NCBI GenBank assembly: GCA_963727415.1 | Contig: CAVSGF010000008.1 | Span: 220,550 to 284,549 of the forward strand | Direction: 5' to 3' | DNA length: 64,000 bases | From: DASQPR01 sp963727415 | GTDB lineage: Bacteria > Actinomycetota > Actinomycetes > Mycobacteriales > Micromonosporaceae | Shown: positions 61,435 to 64,000 of the stretch, piece by piece | Numbering within the stretch: the first letter of the stretch is position 1 | Layout: every line of letters begins with the position of its first letter | The notes under the pieces: generated by a model | What the model was told of the DNA's origin: nothing | Databases searched by the model: none | What the model saw: the letters and a program-made list of their open reading frames with translations, nothing else | Program-made: the position numbers and the translations under genes

Positions 61435-61490
61435 GGCTCGCCCCGCTTCGCCGGCTCGCCCCGCTTACGCCGGCTCGCCCCGCTTACGCT
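61435..61490. repeat. 18-19 bp tandem array spanning the MFS stop codon, three copies
   Basis: Units of ggctcgccccgcttacgcc. On the minus strand the first unit contains the TAA stop of the MFS gene (61486-61484), so the array looks like a duplication of the gene's 3' end. Confidence 0.85.
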
Positions 61491-62909
61491 GGATCGTGCC
61501 TCGCCGGCCGAGGCAGCACCTGAACCAGCGCGGCGACGGCAAGCTCGACGGCGACGAGGAAGAGCAGCGCCGAACCGAACGCGTGCGGGTAGCCGCCCGC
61601 GAGTGCGTGGTAGAACACCAGCCCGATCAGTGCCACACCGACCGCTCCGCCGACTTGCATGCCGGTGGACAGCACGCCGGAACCCGCACCCGCGTGCCGG
61701 GCCGGTACGAACGACAGCACCGTCGACGCCAGCGGCGACAGCGCGATGCCCATGCCGACGCCGTCAACGAACAGGCCCGGAACCAGCCATGCGATGCTGC
61801 CGGCACTTCCGGTCAGGCGTACCGCGAGCCACATTCCGAGCAGCCCGGCAGTCATGAGGAGCGCGCCGACCGCCACCGTCTGGCGACCGATCCGTTCGGC
61901 GATCCAGCCGGCGCTGGCCGAGGTGAGAAGGTAGCCCGCGCCGATCGCGGTGAACACGACCCCGGACCGCAATGGGCTCAGCCCGCGACCCTCCTGCAGG
62001 AACAAGGCCAGTGTCAGGAAGAACGAGGCCTGACCGATCCAGAACGTGAACTGTGTGCCCATGCCGATGGCGAATCCGCGCGAGGCGAACATCGACAGAT
62101 CGATCAGCGGGGCACCATCTCGTCGAGCCAGCCACCGCTGGTGAGCGACGAAACCAGCGAACAGGGCCACCGCGACCGCGAAGCTGGCGTACGTCCACGC
62201 CGGCCAGCCCAGTGCCGGGCCCTGGATGAGCGGGAGCACGGTCGCGAACAGCGCCAGCGTGGCCAGCAGGACCCCGGCCGGGTCCAGCCGGGCCGTATGG
62301 GTACCGTCGGATCGGGGCACCACCCGGGGCACCAGGAGCAGAGCCGTGGCACCGATCGGCAGGTTGATCAGGAAGCAGGCCCGCCACCCGGAACCGAGCA
62401 GGTCGGCCGCGATCAGGCTGCCGCCGATCAGCTGGCCGAACACCGCGGCGATGCCGAGGGTCAGGCCGTACGCGGTGAAGGCGCGGACGAGCGCCTGGCC
62501 GGTGAACGCCGTCGCGATGATGGCCAGCACCTGCGGGGTCGACGACGGCGGCGGCGATCCCTGCACGACCCGGCTCGCCACGAGCGCGCCGGCGCTCGGG
62601 GCCAGGCCGCATGCCAGCGAGGCGAGCGTGAACAAGGCCAGGCCGACGGCGTACATGCGGCCGGCGGCCGTAGAGGTCGCCGAGCCGACCGGCGGTGATG
62701 ACACCGACGGCGATGGCCAGCCCGTACCCGGCCACGATCCACTGGATCTGCCCGGCGGTGGCGTGCAGATCGCGCTGCGTGGTGGGTATCGCCACGTTCA
62801 CGATGAAGAAGTCGAGCGTGATCATGAAGGCGCCGGCGAGGATCACCATCAGCGTGGCCAGGTCGCCGGGGCGCCGGTGCGGGCGCGCTCGCCGCCGGTG
62901 GGCGGCCAC
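61484..62909 (-). CDS. MFS drug/H+ antiporter (DHA2-like), one frameshift
   Basis: About 475 residues and 12-14 helices. The N-terminal frame holds LMVILAGAFMITLDFFIVNVAIPT (TM1), WIVAGYGLAIAVGVITAGRLGDLYGRR with the motif-A GRLGD...GRR. Near 62655-62690 the frame shifts and continues MYAVGLALFTLASLACGLAP to the C-terminus ARHDPA at 61484. TM1 carries the LDFFIVNVA pattern of DHA2 (EmrB/QacA-like) exporters. One indel in the cggcggccg tract explains the break. The GTG at 62909 has no strong Shine-Dalgarno. The stop codon lies in a tandem array. Confidence 0.85.
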
Positions 62910-63061
62910 GGGAGACGTCTGCGTTGTATGGCCCCGCCTCGCGGGCCGGGGCCGGACGTGTCGATTACCAGTGAGGTAAAGGCGCAGCTAGGCCGTCGTA
63001 CGGCGGCAACTTCTCGTTGAGACGTTCGCCGGCCGGGGCCGGCGTGGCCCGGGTTCCCGAT
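62910..63061. other. Intergenic, no gene seen
   Basis: Between the MFS start and the 15 bp array at 63062. No coding frame is supported. Confidence 0.3.
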
Positions 63062-63137
63062 CCGGTGGAGCCGGACCCGATGGAGCCTAATCCGGTGGAG
63101 CCTCGATCCGGTGGAGCCCGACCCGGTGAAGTACGCT
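63062..63137. repeat. 15-16 bp tandem array, five copies
   Basis: Units of ccggtggagcc(gga/taa/tcg/cga) with one 16 bp copy. It follows a probable regulator fragment on the minus strand. Confidence 0.8.
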
Positions 63138-63312
63138 GCGGTAGCGGCGTCGGCGGGGAAGAACGCTCGATGGACATCTTTCGGCCAAGGTCGAGGTCAG
63201 TCGCGGTCCCGAAAGTCGCCACGGAGCTGAACAGGCTGAGCACGGTATCGCCGCGCCGCAGCCGAAGGGCATCGAGGGATGTCCGGATCGTTGGTCTGGC
63301 CGGCGCGGACAT
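63138..63312 (-). pseudogene. Fragment resembling the C-terminus of an XRE-family regulator
   Basis: RRGDTVLSLFSSVATFGTATD, then after one frameshift IERFFPADAATAAYF, looks like a conserved C-terminal block I associate with actinobacterial XRE-type regulators. This is memory-based and not firm. No HTH part is visible upstream; the sequence before it (63313-63416) is unrecognised. It may be a gene truncated by the junction to the phaB-like segment. Confidence 0.4.
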
Positions 63313-63416
63313 TCGGAGGGTTGTTGTTCAATATCGGAGGCGGCGCAACCCGCTTGTTGCCTGGCACCCCCGGTTCCGGCATGTAGGGCGCGCCCAAAGC
63401 CGGATCGCAGCCCCGC

Positions 63417-64000
63417 CTAGCCTGATACTGGCCGCCATTGGCCGTCAGCGTCGCGCCGGTCATGAAGGCGGCTCGTGCACGCAGGAAGGCGACCAGCGCG
63501 CGATCTCTTCCGCCTTGCCCAGCCGGCGACCGGAATGCGCGATGATGCTTTCCAGCACCTTCTCCGGAACGGCCGCGACCATGTCGGTGTCGATATAGCC
63601 CGGCGCGACGCAGTTGACGGTGATGCCCTTGCGGGCGTTTTCCTGCGCCAGCGCCTTGGTGAAGCCGATCACGCCGGCCTTGGCGGCGGAATAGTTCGCC
63701 TGGCCCATCTGGCCTTTCTGGCCGTTGATCGACGAGATGTTGATGATCCGGCCCAGCCGCGTTCGCGCATGCCCTCGATCACGGGCTGGGTCATGGTGAA
63801 CATCGAGCTGAGATCGGTGCGGATGACCGTCGTTCCACGATCTGCGAGGGTCATCTGTGGAACATGCCGTCGCGGGTGATGCCGGCATTGTTGACGACAA
63901 TATCGACCGGCCCGAATCGTCCTCGGCCTCGCTTCAGGCCGGAGGCGCAGGCCTCGTAGTCTCCGACGTCAGCAATACGCTGAAGTCGAGCGGCAGGACG
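63417..64000 (-). CDS. phaB: Acetoacetyl-CoA reductase (phaB-like), partial and frameshifted, alphaproteobacterial in style
   Basis: Fragments in several minus frames give one NADPH-dependent SDR of poly-hydroxybutyrate synthesis: GPVDIVVNNAGITRDGMFH, IRTDLSSMFTMTQPVIEGMR, GRIINISSINGQKGQMGQAN, YSAAKAGVIGFTKALAQE, then VAPGYIDTDMVAAVPEKVLE and MTGATLTANGGQYQA. The Ser and YSAAK catalytic residues are present. At least four frameshifts occur. The 5' end lies beyond the window. The exact wording of these blocks resembles Sphingomonas-type PhaB far more than any actinobacterial SDR I recall, which suggests a chimeric contig end or a recent transfer. Confidence 0.75.

Noticed and set aside
61367..62698. 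443-codon plus-strand frame opposite the MFS gene
   Set aside because: Gln/Glu/Arg-rich shadow of the transporter helices.
63197..63463. 88-codon minus frame beginning MTGATLTANGG as a separate gene
   Set aside because: Its first 15 residues are the frameshifted C-terminus of the phaB-like gene; the rest is not coding-like.

Overview
The window reads as a high-GC actinomycete chromosome fragment. Evidence is the near-universal G/C third codon position and the gene families present: polyphosphate glucokinase, LCP protein, Pkn-type kinase with an extracytoplasmic Ser/Gly/Pro tail, DUF222/HNH (13E12 family), F420-type oxidoreductases, DinB/TIGR03086 mycothiol-type proteins, Holin-X plus DUF3618, and a Rv0958/Rv0959-like MoxR-VWA pair. 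I cannot name the genus. The last ~0.6 kb is different: it carries a frameshifted phaB that looks alphaproteobacterial, so the right end is either a chimeric contig end or a transfer.

Layout. 0-7.4 kb: partial DUF4190-like membrane protein, DivIVA-like coiled coil, SnoaL-like protein, F420/LLM oxidoreductase, PPOX-type F420 protein, spermidine-synthase-like protein, DUF1232 and M50B-like membrane proteins. 7.5-17 kb: ppgK, DUF1810, Ser/Thr kinase, small proteins, DUF222/HNH, DinB, and an LLM monooxygenase / FMN reductase / VOC unit. 17-23 kb: VWA and MoxR-type ATPase genes with many indels, a phosphatase, and a zinc-ribbon SDR. 23-43 kb: mostly intact metabolic genes, including mtnA with a convergent class II aldolase, LCP, GDPD, NDH-2-like, glucose dehydrogenase-like, a mini-P450-like protein, leucyl aminopeptidase, ROK kinase, cobQ and a zinc ADH. 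43-47 kb: a TetR regulator divergent from an ABC-2 exporter across a clear operator, then a phosphoesterase and a 2'-5' ligase-like protein. 47-63 kb: GGDEF-EAL protein, a ptsI fossil, a two-component system, an Asp/Glu racemase-like protein, a beta-propeller-like protein, M28 peptidase, a duplicated YbjQ protein, ArsR divergent from a quinone oxidoreductase, and an MFS exporter.

Two sequence-level signatures run through the window. (1) At least 18 genes have a TANNNT -10 box ending 6-7 nt before the start codon and usually no Shine-Dalgarno sequence. This is the leaderless-transcript arrangement, and it settles several start codons. (2) Intergenic gaps and non-conserved gene ends repeatedly carry short tandem arrays (13-19 bp units, 2-5 copies), each with its own unit. 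Two arrays span a stop codon, one duplicates a start codon and one is an in-frame pentapeptide repeat.

Sequence quality is uneven. Several genes show frameshifts between otherwise clean, stop-free reading frames (DivIVA-like, SnoaL-like, LLM, spermidine-synthase-like, SDR, ABC ATPase, MFS), with a dense cluster at 17.0-20.5 kb. I read most of these as consensus indels, so coordinates for those genes span the intended gene across the frameshifts.
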